Shown: positions 23,009-31,410 of the stretch, piece by piece
Numbering within the stretch: the first letter of the stretch is position 1
Layout: each line of letters begins with the position of its first letter
From: a virus
IMG/VR virus record: IMGVR_UViG_3300017714_003136
Location: 1-46,065 of that record
Strand: one strand, 5' to 3'
DNA: 46,065 nt
Notes under the pieces: generated by a model
Database searches by the model: none
What the model saw: the letters and a program-made list of their open reading frames with translations, nothing else
Told to the model about the DNA's origin: nothing
Translations under genes and position numbers: made by a program

Positions 23009-25378
23009 ATGACAACAGAACAAGAATTATTGATCGTAAAAAGAGACGGTCACACAGAACCATTAGACCTAAACAAAATACATAAAATGACAGAAGCGGC
23101 CTGTGATGGATTATCTGGCACGTCAGCATCAGAAGTTGAAATGAATTCGGGTTTACAGTTCACAAACAAAATGACAACGGTAGAAATTCAAAACATATTA
23201 ATTAGGTCAGCAAATGATTTGATATCGCTAGACACACCAAACTATCAATATGTTGCGGCAAGACTATTATTATATTCTCTACGTAAACACGTATTTGGAA
23301 AACATACCGCGGCAGAGGCTCATATGCCTTTGAGATTTTTTGTTGGAACCAATGTTGAACGTGGAGTATATGATCAATCTATCTTATCAAAATATTCAGA
23401 CGATGAATGGAAGAGATTAGATTCATATATCAAGCATGATAGAGATTTAAATTTTACGTATGCAGGTTTAAGACAAGTTGTGGACAAGTATCTTGTACAA
23501 GATAGAAGCTCTACCTCCATCTACGAAACACCACAATATATGTACATGATGATCGCGGCAACATTGTTTGCAGATTATCCAACACAACAAAGATTACAAA
23601 TTGTTAAAAAATATTACAATGCTATCTCTATGTTTAAAATAAACATACCTACTCCTGTAATGGCTGGAGTAAGAACACCAGTAAGACAATTTGCTTCTTG
23701 TGTTCTAGTTGATAGTGATGATACATTAGATTCAATTTTTGCATCAGACATGGCAATAGGAAAATACACGGCACAACGAGCTGGTATTGGAATTAACGCA
23801 GGACGTATTAGAGGACTTAATTCTAAAATACGTGGAGGTGAAATTGCACACACTGGTGTTGTACCATTCCTTAAAAAGTTTGAAGCAACTGTTAGAAGTT
23901 GTACACAAAATGGAGTACGTGGTGGTTGTGCTACAGTACACTTTCCAATTTGGCATCAAGAGATTGAAGATATTATTGTACTAAAAAATAACAAAGGTAC
24001 AGAAGACAACAGAGTAAGAAAATTAGATTATTCAATTCAGCTTTCTAAATTATTTTATGAAAGATTTATTAAAAATGAAATAATCAGTTTATTCTCACCA
24101 CATGATGTTCCTGGTTTATTTGATGCATTTGGTACACCAAAATTTGATAAGATGTACAAAGATTTTGAAAAAGATTCATCAGTACCGAGAAAAGAAATAC
24201 CAGCCTCTGAGTTGTTTAACAACTTGTTGAAAGAAAGAGCTGAGACAGGCAGAATCTACATTATGAATATTGATCATGTAAACACACATAGTTCATTCTT
24301 AGATAAAGTTTCTATGTCAAATTTATGTCAAGAAATTACATTACCAACTGCACCAATTCAACATATTGATGGTGATGGAGAGATTGCATTGTGTATTCTT
24401 TCTGCTATCAACGTTGGTACATTAAAAGACTTAGATGAATTAGAAGAATTATGTGACTTGGCTGTTAGAGCTTTGGATGAAATTATTGATTATCAAAAGT
24501 ATCCAATCAAAGCGGCAGAAATCAGTACAAAAGCAAGACGTTCGTTAGGTGTAGGATATATTGGACTAGCACACTATCTAGCTAAAAAGCAAGTTGGTTA
24601 TAATGATAAAGAAGCATTAAAATATGTTCATGAATTATCTGAAGCATTTCAGTTTAACTTAATTCAAGCGTCAATGAATCTTGCTAAAGAAAAAGGTAAA
24701 TGTGAATATTTTGATAGAACAAAATATTCATTAGGTGAGTTACCAATAGATCATTACAAAGAAGACCTAGACGAAGTATGCTCTACAAAATTAAAAATGA
24801 AGTGGGAAAAACTGAGAAAAGAAATTGCTGAACACGGAATGAGAAACTCAACATTGTCAGCACAGATGCCATCAGAAAGTTCTTCTGTTGTTAGTAACGC
24901 AACCAATGGAATTGAGCCACCACGTGGATTTTTATCAGTTAAAAAGAGTAAAAAAGGACCATTGAAACAAATTGTTCCTGATTATGGAAAGTTAAAGAAC
25001 TTTTACACATTACTTTGGGATATGCCAAGCAATGATGGATATATTAAAATTGTGTCAGTTATGCAGAAGTTCTTTGATCAAGCCATATCTGGCAACTGGT
25101 CTTACAATCCAACACATTTTGATAACAATGAAGTACCAATGAGTGTAATTTTTAAAGACTTATTGACAACCTATAAGTTGGGTTGGAAAACGTCATATTA
25201 CCAAAATACATACGATTTTAAAACAGATGCTTCTGTAGAAGTTGAAGTACAGCCAATACAAAATGCGGCACAGGACTTAGATCCAGAAAATCCAGTAGTA
25301 GAAACCCAACCTAAAAAAGTAACAAGTAGCGAAGATCTTACAGCAGAAGATTCTTCTTGCGAAGCTTGTGAAATTTAA
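23009..25378 (+). CDS. nrdA: Ribonucleotide reductase class Ia, alpha subunit
   Basis: A 789-residue NrdA from this start. It reduces ribonucleoside diphosphates to dNDPs. The N-terminal ATP-cone (LIVKRDGHTEPLDLNKIHKM) is followed by the barrel with SCVLVDSDDTLDSIF, the active-site SNLCQEI (Asn, Cys, Glu), STLSAQMPSESSS, and the C-terminal redox pair SCEACEI. The ATG at 23009 is preferred because GGAG at 23000-23003 precedes it and the ATP-cone starts there. An in-frame ATG at 22958, exactly where the promoter would start RNA, would add 17 residues as a leaderless form. nrdB follows. Confidence 0.93.
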   Translation: MTTEQELLIVKRDGHTEPLDLNKIHKMTEAACDGLSGTSASEVEMNSGLQFTNKMTTVEIQNILIRSANDLISLDTPNYQYVAARLLLYSLRKHVFGKHTAAEAHMPLRFFVGTNVERGVYDQSILSKYSDDEWKRLDSYIKHDRDLNFTYAGLRQVVDKYLVQDRSSTSIYETPQYMYMMIAATLFADYPTQQRLQIVKKYYNAISMFKINIPTPVMAGVRTPVRQFASCVLVDSDDTLDSIFASDMAIGKYTAQRAGIGINAGRIRGLNSKIRGGEIAHTGVVPFLKKFEATVRSCTQNGVRGGCATVHFPIWHQEIEDIIVLKNNKGTEDNRVRKLDYSIQLSKLFYERFIKNEIISLFSPHDVPGLFDAFGTPKFDKMYKDFEKDSSVPRKEIPASELFNNLLKERAETGRIYIMNIDHVNTHSSFLDKVSMSNLCQEITLPTAPIQHIDGDGEIALCILSAINVGTLKDLDELEELCDLAVRALDEIIDYQKYPIKAAEISTKARRSLGVGYIGLAHYLAKKQVGYNDKEALKYVHELSEAFQFNLIQASMNLAKEKGKCEYFDRTKYSLGELPIDHYKEDLDEVCSTKLKMKWEKLRKEIAEHGMRNSTLSAQMPSESSSVVSNATNGIEPPRGFLSVKKSKKGPLKQIVPDYGKLKNFYTLLWDMPSNDGYIKIVSVMQKFFDQAISGNWSYNPTHFDNNEVPMSVIFKDLLTTYKLGWKTSYYQNTYDFKTDASVEVEVQPIQNAAQDLDPENPVVETQPKKVTSSEDLTAEDSSCEACEI

Positions 25379-25385
25379 GTATAAT
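25357..25385 (+). promoter_or_regulatory. Promoter for nrdB
   Basis: TTGCGA (25357-25362), 17-base spacer and TATAAT (25380-25385), overlapping the end of nrdA. The nrdB ATG at 25399 leaves a leader of only about 7 bases and no clear Shine-Dalgarno sequence. Confidence 0.6.
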
Positions 25386-25398
25386 AATAAGTAGTAAC

Positions 25399-26496
25399 AT
25401 GAAAACAGTATTCAACAGAGACGATATCGATTTCACTAAAGAGCCAATGTTCTTTGGTGCGGACCAAAATGTGCAAAGGTATGATGTATTCAAATACCCA
25501 CAGTTTGATAAATTAAATCAAACAATGCTGGGTTACTTCTGGAGACCAGAAGAAGTTAGTTTGCAAAAAGACAGAGGTGACTATGCCAACTTCCGTCCGG
25601 AACAAAAACATATATTCACAGCAAACTTAAAATATCAAACACTATTAGATAGTGTACAAGGTAGAGGACCAAGTTTGGCTTTTTTACCTTATGTTTCAAA
25701 TCCTGAATTAGAAGGTTGTATTATTACTTGGGATTTCTTTGAAACAATCCATTCAAGATCTTATACACACATTATGAAAAATGTGTATCCAGATCCAAGT
25801 GAAGTGTTTGATACTATTCTTGATGATAAAGAAATTTTAAAAAGAGCAGTATCAGTTACAAAACACTACGACTTGTTTAGTACGATGGCTACAGATTTAA
25901 TATACAAGAAAAAAGGTACAATGTATGATGTTAAAAAACAATTATATATGGCAGTACAAAATGTTAATCTTTTAGAAGGTTTACGATTTTATGTTTCGTT
26001 TGCTTGTACATTCGCATTTGGTGAACTTAAACTTATGGAAGGTTCAGCAAAAATAATTTCATTGATTGCTAGAGACGAGTCTCAGCATCTAGCACTTACA
26101 ACACACATCATTAAAAATTGGCAACAAGGTGATGACAAAGACTTTGTTAAGATTGCAAAAGAATGCAAAGATGATGTTATCCAGATGTATAAAGATTGTG
26201 TTGACGAAGAAAAAGCATGGGCGAAGCATTTAATGAAAGATGGAACACTAATTGGTCTTAACGAAAAACTACTTCACAGATATGTTGAATTTATTGCTAA
26301 CAAAAGATTGAAAGCAATAGGATTTGATCCAATATTTGAGCAACCAGTAACTCAAAACCCATTACCATGGACACAGCATTGGTTGTCAAGTTCAGGGTTA
26401 CAAGTAGCACCTCAAGAAACTGAAGTTGAAAGTTATATCATTGGTGGAGTAAAACAAGACGTAAACGATAAAACATTTGAAGGATTTAAACTATGA
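25399..26496 (+). CDS. nrdB: Ribonucleotide reductase class Ia, beta subunit
   Basis: A 365-residue NrdB that carries the di-iron tyrosyl radical for NrdA. Metal ligands and radical residue are in place: Asp84, Glu115, His118, Tyr122 (within FETIHSRSYTHI), Glu193, Glu227 and His230. The Asp84-Tyr122 numbering matches E. coli NrdB by direct count. The C-terminal segment that docks into NrdA ends DKTFEGFKL. It needs iron, in line with the iron-related genes elsewhere in this window. Confidence 0.94.
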   Translation: MKTVFNRDDIDFTKEPMFFGADQNVQRYDVFKYPQFDKLNQTMLGYFWRPEEVSLQKDRGDYANFRPEQKHIFTANLKYQTLLDSVQGRGPSLAFLPYVSNPELEGCIITWDFFETIHSRSYTHIMKNVYPDPSEVFDTILDDKEILKRAVSVTKHYDLFSTMATDLIYKKKGTMYDVKKQLYMAVQNVNLLEGLRFYVSFACTFAFGELKLMEGSAKIISLIARDESQHLALTTHIIKNWQQGDDKDFVKIAKECKDDVIQMYKDCVDEEKAWAKHLMKDGTLIGLNEKLLHRYVEFIANKRLKAIGFDPIFEQPVTQNPLPWTQHWLSSSGLQVAPQETEVESYIIGGVKQDVNDKTFEGFKL

Positions 26497-26813
26497 TCGT
26501 AAACAAATATAAAAAAGATGATATCATAACATTAAAACTTGTATCGAGTGAAGAAGTTATTACTAAAGTGGTTGAAGCTAGTGAAGATTCATTTACAGTT
26601 TCAAAACCATTGATGCTAATTCATACACCAAAAGGTGTTGCTATGAGTCAGTTCTTAATGATGCAGGACATTGATGATACAATAGTATTACCGATGAGCC
26701 AAATAGTTGCAGTTACAAAAGCAAATTCAGTAGCATCATCACAGTACTCTCAAACAATTTCAAGTATTAAAGTACCAACACCTGAAGAGAAATCATCCAT
26801 TATTCAAAGTTAG
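26493..26813 (+). CDS. Small beta-rich phage protein (Sm-like pattern)
   Basis: A 106-residue protein with a strand pattern KKDDIITLKLVSSEEVITKV, DSFTVSKPLMLI, VAMSQFLMM and DTIVLPMSQIVAVTKA. The spacing recalls Sm/Lsm-like barrels and similar small proteins in marine phages. It overlaps nrdB by 4 bases. Possibly RNA-binding; unproven. Confidence 0.55.
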   Translation: MIVNKYKKDDIITLKLVSSEEVITKVVEASEDSFTVSKPLMLIHTPKGVAMSQFLMMQDIDDTIVLPMSQIVAVTKANSVASSQYSQTISSIKVPTPEEKSSIIQS

Positions 26814-26836
26814 AAATTACTATTAAATAACAGTAC

Positions 26837-28066
26837 ATGGATACTGTTGACAATAAATTTTTTTGCTTTTACCCTTTCCGTTCAGTGGATGTTACGGCCG
26901 ATTCAACCATAACTCCTTGCTGTACGTTTGATATAGATGCAGATAGTGGATGTGGTCCTAGGCCAAAAGTTGATGCCAACAATTCATTGAGTGACATTTT
27001 TAATGATAGTCACTACATGAAAACATTTAGAAAAAAAATGTTAAACAACGAAGAAGTTGCAGGCTGTTGGAGATGTTATAAAAAAGATCAACATGGTGTA
27101 AGATCGTTACGTACCAAATCAGCGAATCAATTAACACAAACAACTGAAATAAATTTAGAGTTTCTAGAGATTGAATCAGGAAGATTTTGTAATCTTAAAT
27201 GTAGATCTTGTAGTCCATGGGTATCAAGTGGATTTCATAATGAAATCAAATCTTCATCGGATATGCAAGAGCACTGGGGACTTGAACCAGATGACACACT
27301 ACTTGATCCTAGGAATCAATTAAACAAAGCAATACAACACATCAGCAAAGAACAATCAGCGGAAATAAAAAAACTTAAGGTAACTGGCGGTGAGCCAATG
27401 TTAAGTGAATATTTTTTAAATTATGTACAGAATTTAAGTGAATGGGGATTTTCAAAAAACATTCATCTTGAAGTTTTCACTAATTCTAGCTTCTTACCAA
27501 AACAAAAATTTTTAGATGCTTTGAAAACATTTAAAACAGTTGAGTTAGTTATGAGCATTGATGCTATAGGTGAGAAGTGTTCTTTTTTAAGATCAGGAAC
27601 TGACTGGCAAACAATGGAGAAGGTCGTAAAATACTGGCACAGTTTTAGTCAGCAAAACAAAAATGTAGATTTAGCAGTAAGTACTACACTTTCCATATTC
27701 AATGTTTTATATCTCAAAGAATTAGTTGATTGGTTACAGCAAAATATCAAAGTTAATTTTCCAAGTATATCATACGTGAAAAGTCCAAAGTTTATGAGTA
27801 TATCTAGTTTGAGTACGGTGGTTAGGAAAGATATAGCAAAAGCATTAAAAGATGCTTGGAATGTAGATACAATAAAAAATACAAGAGTGAAACAAATGAT
27901 TACTGAAATTATACTTTTTGTAGAAAACAATCCATACCAGCATACAGAAAAAGCCAAGTTCATGGAAAAAAATAAAATGTTTGATACAGTTAGAAATGAA
28001 AACTGGAAACTTATATTTCCGGAATTACATACTTTATTCTGTAAGCATTTAATTCCACATAAATAA
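26837..28066 (+). CDS. Radical SAM protein (twitch/SPASM type)
   Basis: A 409-residue radical SAM enzyme. The cluster-binding CxxxCxxC is at FCNLKCRSC (about residues 115-123), with the glycine-rich KVTGGEPMLS following. The N-terminus has FCFYPFRSVDV and a CC pair, and a second Cys group (GCWRCYKKD at about 76-84) could hold part of an accessory cluster. Similar proteins occur in marine T4-like phages. The substrate is unknown; it lies just before tail spike genes, so peptide or virion-protein modification is possible. It depends on a [4Fe-4S] cluster and so is a plausible client of the viral SUF genes. Confidence 0.82.
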   Translation: MDTVDNKFFCFYPFRSVDVTADSTITPCCTFDIDADSGCGPRPKVDANNSLSDIFNDSHYMKTFRKKMLNNEEVAGCWRCYKKDQHGVRSLRTKSANQLTQTTEINLEFLEIESGRFCNLKCRSCSPWVSSGFHNEIKSSSDMQEHWGLEPDDTLLDPRNQLNKAIQHISKEQSAEIKKLKVTGGEPMLSEYFLNYVQNLSEWGFSKNIHLEVFTNSSFLPKQKFLDALKTFKTVELVMSIDAIGEKCSFLRSGTDWQTMEKVVKYWHSFSQQNKNVDLAVSTTLSIFNVLYLKELVDWLQQNIKVNFPSISYVKSPKFMSISSLSTVVRKDIAKALKDAWNVDTIKNTRVKQMITEIILFVENNPYQHTEKAKFMEKNKMFDTVRNENWKLIFPELHTLFCKHLIPHK

Positions 28067-28070
28067 CATT

Positions 28071-28358
28071 ATGAAAGCAGTATGTAGATTAACTGACACG
28101 TGTACAGGACATGGTTGTTGGCCATCAAGAGCTAACAATAGTGCTAGTCCTAGTGTTCACGTAGACAATTTACCAGTACACAGACAAAGTGATACTTGGG
28201 AAACCCATTGTTGTGCAGGTGTATGTCATGACAGTTTTTTATCGTCAGGTTCTGGTAGTGTGTATGTTGAAAATAGACAAATAGGTAGAGTTACTGATCC
28301 AATTGCTTGTGGATCAACGGTCCAAACAGGATCAGAAACAGTTTTTGCAGGAGACTAA
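28071..28358 (+). CDS. PAAR-domain spike tip protein
   Basis: A 95-residue Cys- and His-rich PAAR protein: ACRLTD-like start, SVHVDNLPVHRQSDTW, CCAGVCHDS, SGSGSVYVENRQIGRVTDPIACGS. PAAR proteins fold into a cone that binds zinc and sharpens the membrane-piercing spike of contractile tails. This places baseplate or hub genes here. Confidence 0.88.
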   Translation: MKAVCRLTDTCTGHGCWPSRANNSASPSVHVDNLPVHRQSDTWETHCCAGVCHDSFLSSGSGSVYVENRQIGRVTDPIACGSTVQTGSETVFAGD

Positions 28359-28361
28359 TAA

Positions 28362-29297
28362 ATGGCAACAGGTAAAACAATAACAGGTGCATATCTAGAT
28401 AGTTTAAATTTTCCAAATACTATTATACCATCATCTAGCTCAATCAGTGATGTACAAAAATCTTTATTAAACAGTGGTGCATTAAATATTATTAGGCACA
28501 CAGACCCATGGGGAAGAAGTTGCTCAGCTTATGCTGGATTCAAAAACCCACATGAAGATCAATTAAAAGACATAGCAGGAAAAGTTTCAGAACAACAGGC
28601 ACAACTTCCTCATAATTGGGACAATGCAGATTGGAATCTAAGAGCAGAAGTGCCAGGATCAGTATTGGGTGACGGACAAACATCTAGAAAATTAACTGAC
28701 ACAGAAATAAAAGATATTAACTATGTCAATGGTGCTTTAAAAGATATCACTTATTTGAGTAATAGACAAAGTGGTATGTGTATTGATGAATTGGCCGCCG
28801 GAGCGTCACCATGGTCAACTTTAGGAAACACAGGATTATATGGTAGTGATGTTGGAATACCAACTTCGCCAAGTTCACCAGGAGGTATTGTTGTTCCTGG
28901 TCTAGCAAATTATTTGAGTATAGCTAGATCTGTAAACTCTTTATCAACAGCATTAGCCAATGTGCCAAATGTATCTTCAGGCCCTTGTGCATTCATTGAA
29001 GACATAATGGGAGCATTGATGAAAGCAGGATCAATACTCGCTGAAATATGGGACAAGATCAAAGGAATAGTTGGTGTACTTGCAATGGCATTAGCAATAG
29101 TTGGTTTGGCAAAACTGTTAATTGACATAATCAAAAATGACTTGAAGTATCTTGGACAATTTTTAGAACTTTTAAAAATGGCCGCCCTAGCAGGATTACT
29201 TGAAGGTTTGATGTCTGATCCATGCATGGCTTACTTAATTAATTCAGCTATTGCTACAACACAGACTATTTCCAATCTTAAATCCATTCCTATCTAA
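28362..29297 (+). CDS. Baseplate-type structural protein next to PAAR
   Basis: A 311-residue protein directly after the PAAR gene. The first 200 residues are polar with Gly/Ser/Pro-rich turns (IRHTDPWGRSCSAYAGF, PTSPSSPGGIVVPGLANY); the C-terminal 100 residues are hydrophobic helices (ILAEIWDKIKGIVGVLAMAL, GLAKLLIDIIKNDL). Similar pairs of a PAAR protein and a hydrophobic partner occur in marine T4-like phages. The hydrophobic end might be packed in the tail tube, a possible membrane-acting or tape-like role. Confidence 0.6.
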   Translation: MATGKTITGAYLDSLNFPNTIIPSSSSISDVQKSLLNSGALNIIRHTDPWGRSCSAYAGFKNPHEDQLKDIAGKVSEQQAQLPHNWDNADWNLRAEVPGSVLGDGQTSRKLTDTEIKDINYVNGALKDITYLSNRQSGMCIDELAAGASPWSTLGNTGLYGSDVGIPTSPSSPGGIVVPGLANYLSIARSVNSLSTALANVPNVSSGPCAFIEDIMGALMKAGSILAEIWDKIKGIVGVLAMALAIVGLAKLLIDIIKNDLKYLGQFLELLKMAALAGLLEGLMSDPCMAYLINSAIATTQTISNLKSIPI

Positions 29298-29304
29298 ATT
29301 TTTC

Positions 29305-29332
29305 TTGTATTTTTCTAAATTCCGTGTATAAT
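29305..29332 (+). promoter_or_regulatory. tmRNA promoter
   Basis: TTGTAT (29305-29310), 16-base spacer and TATAAT (29327-29332). RNA would start near 29339, just ahead of the acceptor piece of the tmRNA. Confidence 0.65.
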
Positions 29333-29338
29333 ATATTC

Positions 29339-29595
29339 ACAATGTTGAAGTTGTTGAAATAGATTATATGGACGTCGGGGCAGTACCGACCACCTCCACC
29401 ATTAAGTTAAACAGTTTTATGGGGGTGAAATAGGATCGACAGTAATTAAAAGAGCAATGGAGTTGTCCGGATGTAAGCTCGGTTAATGCGAACACATTTA
29501 CAAATGCAGATGAAAATCTAGCACTTGCGGCCTAATTAGTTAGGCTAACGGGGTTGGCAACTGACCTGGCAACAGAATAGTTGCACTTATATTGG
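29339..29595 (+). ncRNA. ssrA: Circularly permuted two-piece tmRNA
   Basis: The gene order is the permuted one known from alphaproteobacteria: the 3' acceptor piece comes first and ends CACCTCCACCA at 29401, with a T-arm GTCGG/CCGAC around loop GGCAGTA. A 19-base linker (29402-29420) follows, then the coding piece beginning GGGGGTG at 29421. GGGGGTG pairs with CACCTCC over seven base pairs (one G-U). The tag frame 29488-29535 encodes ANTFTNADENLALAA and stop; the ADEN...LALAA end matches known degradation tags. The stop is followed by a GCCTAAT/TTAGGC hairpin like helix 5. The 3' hairpin GCAAC/GTTGC (29569-29584) marks the approximate end. Exact ends are estimates. It rescues stalled ribosomes and tags their products for ClpXP. 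Confidence 0.9.
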
Positions 29596-29603
29596 AGATA
29601 CAA

Positions 29604-29882
29604 ATGAACAAAATTAAAAAATTTATAAAAGATAGTTACACATTTTCACCATTGGCATTTTGGTGTGAAATGGTTGAAGCTGTATTTTTAATTTCGGCCA
29701 GTGCCATACTGACGTTTACAGTTTTAGATCCTGCAACTAGAATTTTTATACCATTATATTTTATTGGTTCTATCTTGGGTGTAGTTAGTGCAGTAATACG
29801 TAAAGCGGCCTTTGTAATTGTATTATGTAGTTGGTTTACAATAATGAATGCAATAGCATTGATACAGTTGTTTATATTATAG
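29604..29882 (+). CDS. Three-helix membrane protein, unknown
   Basis: A 92-residue protein with a basic amphipathic start (MNKIKKFIKDSYTF) and about three transmembrane segments (AVFLISASAILTFTVL, IFIPLYFIGSILGVVSAV, AFVIVLCSWFTIMNAIALI). Start at 29604 is set by GGAG at 29594-29597; a longer in-frame TTG start would run into the tmRNA. No family recognised. Confidence 0.65.
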   Translation: MNKIKKFIKDSYTFSPLAFWCEMVEAVFLISASAILTFTVLDPATRIFIPLYFIGSILGVVSAVIRKAAFVIVLCSWFTIMNAIALIQLFIL

Positions 29883-29894
29883 TTAAATACAGCT

Positions 29895-30266
29895 ATGGCA
29901 TTAGTACACAAACATTTAATAATTAGAGCGGAAACAAAAAATACTCCTACTAGTCCTCAATGGGCTCATAAATGGTTAACCCAATTGGTAGAAAAAATTG
30001 GCATGGTTATATGTCAAGGACCTATAACTGCTTATGTAAATGATGAAGGCAACAGAGGATTAACAGGATTAGTAGTCATTGAAACATCACACATAGCATT
30101 ACATTGTTGGGATGAATCAAATCCAGGATTATTTCAGTTAGATGTATACACTTGCGGACCATTAGATGAACAAATTATATTTGATGAGCTTAAACAGTTT
30201 GATCCTGTAAAAGTTGAATATAAATATTTAGATAGAGAAAAAGGTTTAACTGAAATACAATTATGA
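29895..30266 (+). CDS. speD: SpeD-family S-adenosylmethionine decarboxylase-like protein
   Basis: A 123-residue protein of the short prokaryotic SpeD type, whose members self-cleave to form a pyruvoyl group and decarboxylate S-adenosylmethionine for polyamine synthesis. Conserved features are VVIETSHIALHCWDE and LDVYTCGPLD, giving the Ser-His of the processing site and the catalytic Cys of TCG. The usual processing motif is LAESH with Glu before the Ser; here Thr precedes it (IETSH), which may alter processing or substrate. SpeD homologues are known in marine phages. It is coupled to the next gene by a 4-base overlap. Confidence 0.78.
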   Translation: MALVHKHLIIRAETKNTPTSPQWAHKWLTQLVEKIGMVICQGPITAYVNDEGNRGLTGLVVIETSHIALHCWDESNPGLFQLDVYTCGPLDEQIIFDELKQFDPVKVEYKYLDREKGLTEIQL

Positions 30267-30445
30267 AAATAGTAGATATAGTAGAAACAAGCAGATTCAT
30301 GGATAAGATACTCAGACCCAAAAGGCTGACTTGTAAAAAACCAGTTAGACGAATGCCTAGAAGACCTAAAAAATTAATTATAAAAAGACCAACAAGAGTA
30401 ATGCCACTATCAAAAACAAACTTTACACAACAAGCTGGAAAATGA
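30263..30445 (+). CDS. Small Arg/Lys/Pro-rich protein
   Basis: A 60-residue, strongly basic protein with repeated KRP/RRP units (LTCKKPVRRMPRRPKK, IKRPTRVMP). It overlaps speD and sufE by 4 bases each (ATGA), so it is translationally coupled and likely real. Disordered; nucleic-acid or ribosome binding is possible. No family recognised. Confidence 0.5.
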   Translation: MKIVDIVETSRFMDKILRPKRLTCKKPVRRMPRRPKKLIIKRPTRVMPLSKTNFTQQAGK

Positions 30446-30867
30446 CAATTAAAGAAAAAATTAAGCATTGGGGTTCTAAATTAGAATTACTTGAAGGTAT
30501 GGAACGACTAGAATATCTAGTTGAACTTGCAGATTATAAAACATCATTACCACGTGAGCAACGAAGTGATGACAAGTTAGTGTTTGGGTGCATATCTCGT
30601 ATATGGGTAAATCCTATAGTTGAAAACGATAAAGTTAATGTTGAGTATGACTCAGACTCAATGATTACAAAAGGTATCACCAGAATAGTATGTGATTGTT
30701 TTACAGGTGGAGATGTTGCAGAAGCAATATCAATACACAGAGATGAATTTAATGATTTACGTATCAAAGAACTTTTAACAGCTCAACGAAGAAATGGATT
30801 AGGTAATCTAATTGAAACTATACAAAAAAAAGTAATTGAATTAAATAAAACAAAACAAACAGTTTAA
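30442..30867 (+). CDS. sufE: SufE-like sulfur acceptor
   Basis: A 141-residue SufE-family protein, which accepts persulfide sulfur from SufS and passes it to the SufBCD scaffold. It matches the family over its length: LEYLVELADYKTSLP, the active-site loop KLVFGCISRIW with Cys50, MITKGITRIV, and NGLGNLIETIQKKV. It is full length compared with E. coli SufE (138). Its partner sufS lies 13 kb downstream; the two-locus arrangement is typical of reshuffled phage genes. Confidence 0.88.
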   Translation: MTIKEKIKHWGSKLELLEGMERLEYLVELADYKTSLPREQRSDDKLVFGCISRIWVNPIVENDKVNVEYDSDSMITKGITRIVCDCFTGGDVAEAISIHRDEFNDLRIKELLTAQRRNGLGNLIETIQKKVIELNKTKQTV

Positions 30868-30882
30868 AAACAAGAGACCTAA

Positions 30883-31410
30883 ATGGAAATATACACTAAC
30901 CCGTACGAAACGTTACATATCAAAAGCGATAATTTTGATTTCAGTAAAGGATTAGTACACTATGACAACGATTTGGAAAAGTTTCAAATAGAAATGATTG
31001 GTTTAATGGAAACAGCATCGGGTATAGGGTTGGCGGCAAATCAAGTTGGAATAACAAAAAGGTTTTTTGCAATAGGAAATGGACGAGATTTTAAAACATT
31101 TGCAAATCCTATCGTAGTATGGAATCCAGAAGTAGTTGAAAGCAGTGAAGAACAAGTTATTGACATTGAAGGTTGTTTAAGTTTTCCGGATGTTTGGGTT
31201 GAAGTGAAAAGACCAAAAGTAGTCACAGTCAAATGGCAAGATATTACTGGAAAAGAGCAAACAGCAGAATTAGATAATATAGAAAGTAAATGTTTTCAAC
31301 ATGAATGTGATCATCTAGATGGTATAACATTTAATAAAAGAGTTTCAAAACTAAAATGGGACATGGCAAAGAAAAAGTCAGAAAAAATTAAAAAAGAATT
31401 GGGCAGATAA
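30883..31410 (+). CDS. def: Peptide deformylase
   Basis: A 175-residue deformylase that removes formyl from new N-termini. All three motifs are intact: GIGLAANQ (47-54), EGCLS with metal ligand Cys98, and HECDH with His140, Glu141 and His144. Marine phages often carry short deformylases; this one is full length. It is an iron enzyme and part of the translation-linked set in the window. It ends one base before the nucleosidase gene. Confidence 0.93.
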   Translation: MEIYTNPYETLHIKSDNFDFSKGLVHYDNDLEKFQIEMIGLMETASGIGLAANQVGITKRFFAIGNGRDFKTFANPIVVWNPEVVESSEEQVIDIEGCLSFPDVWVEVKRPKVVTVKWQDITGKEQTAELDNIESKCFQHECDHLDGITFNKRVSKLKWDMAKKKSEKIKKELGR

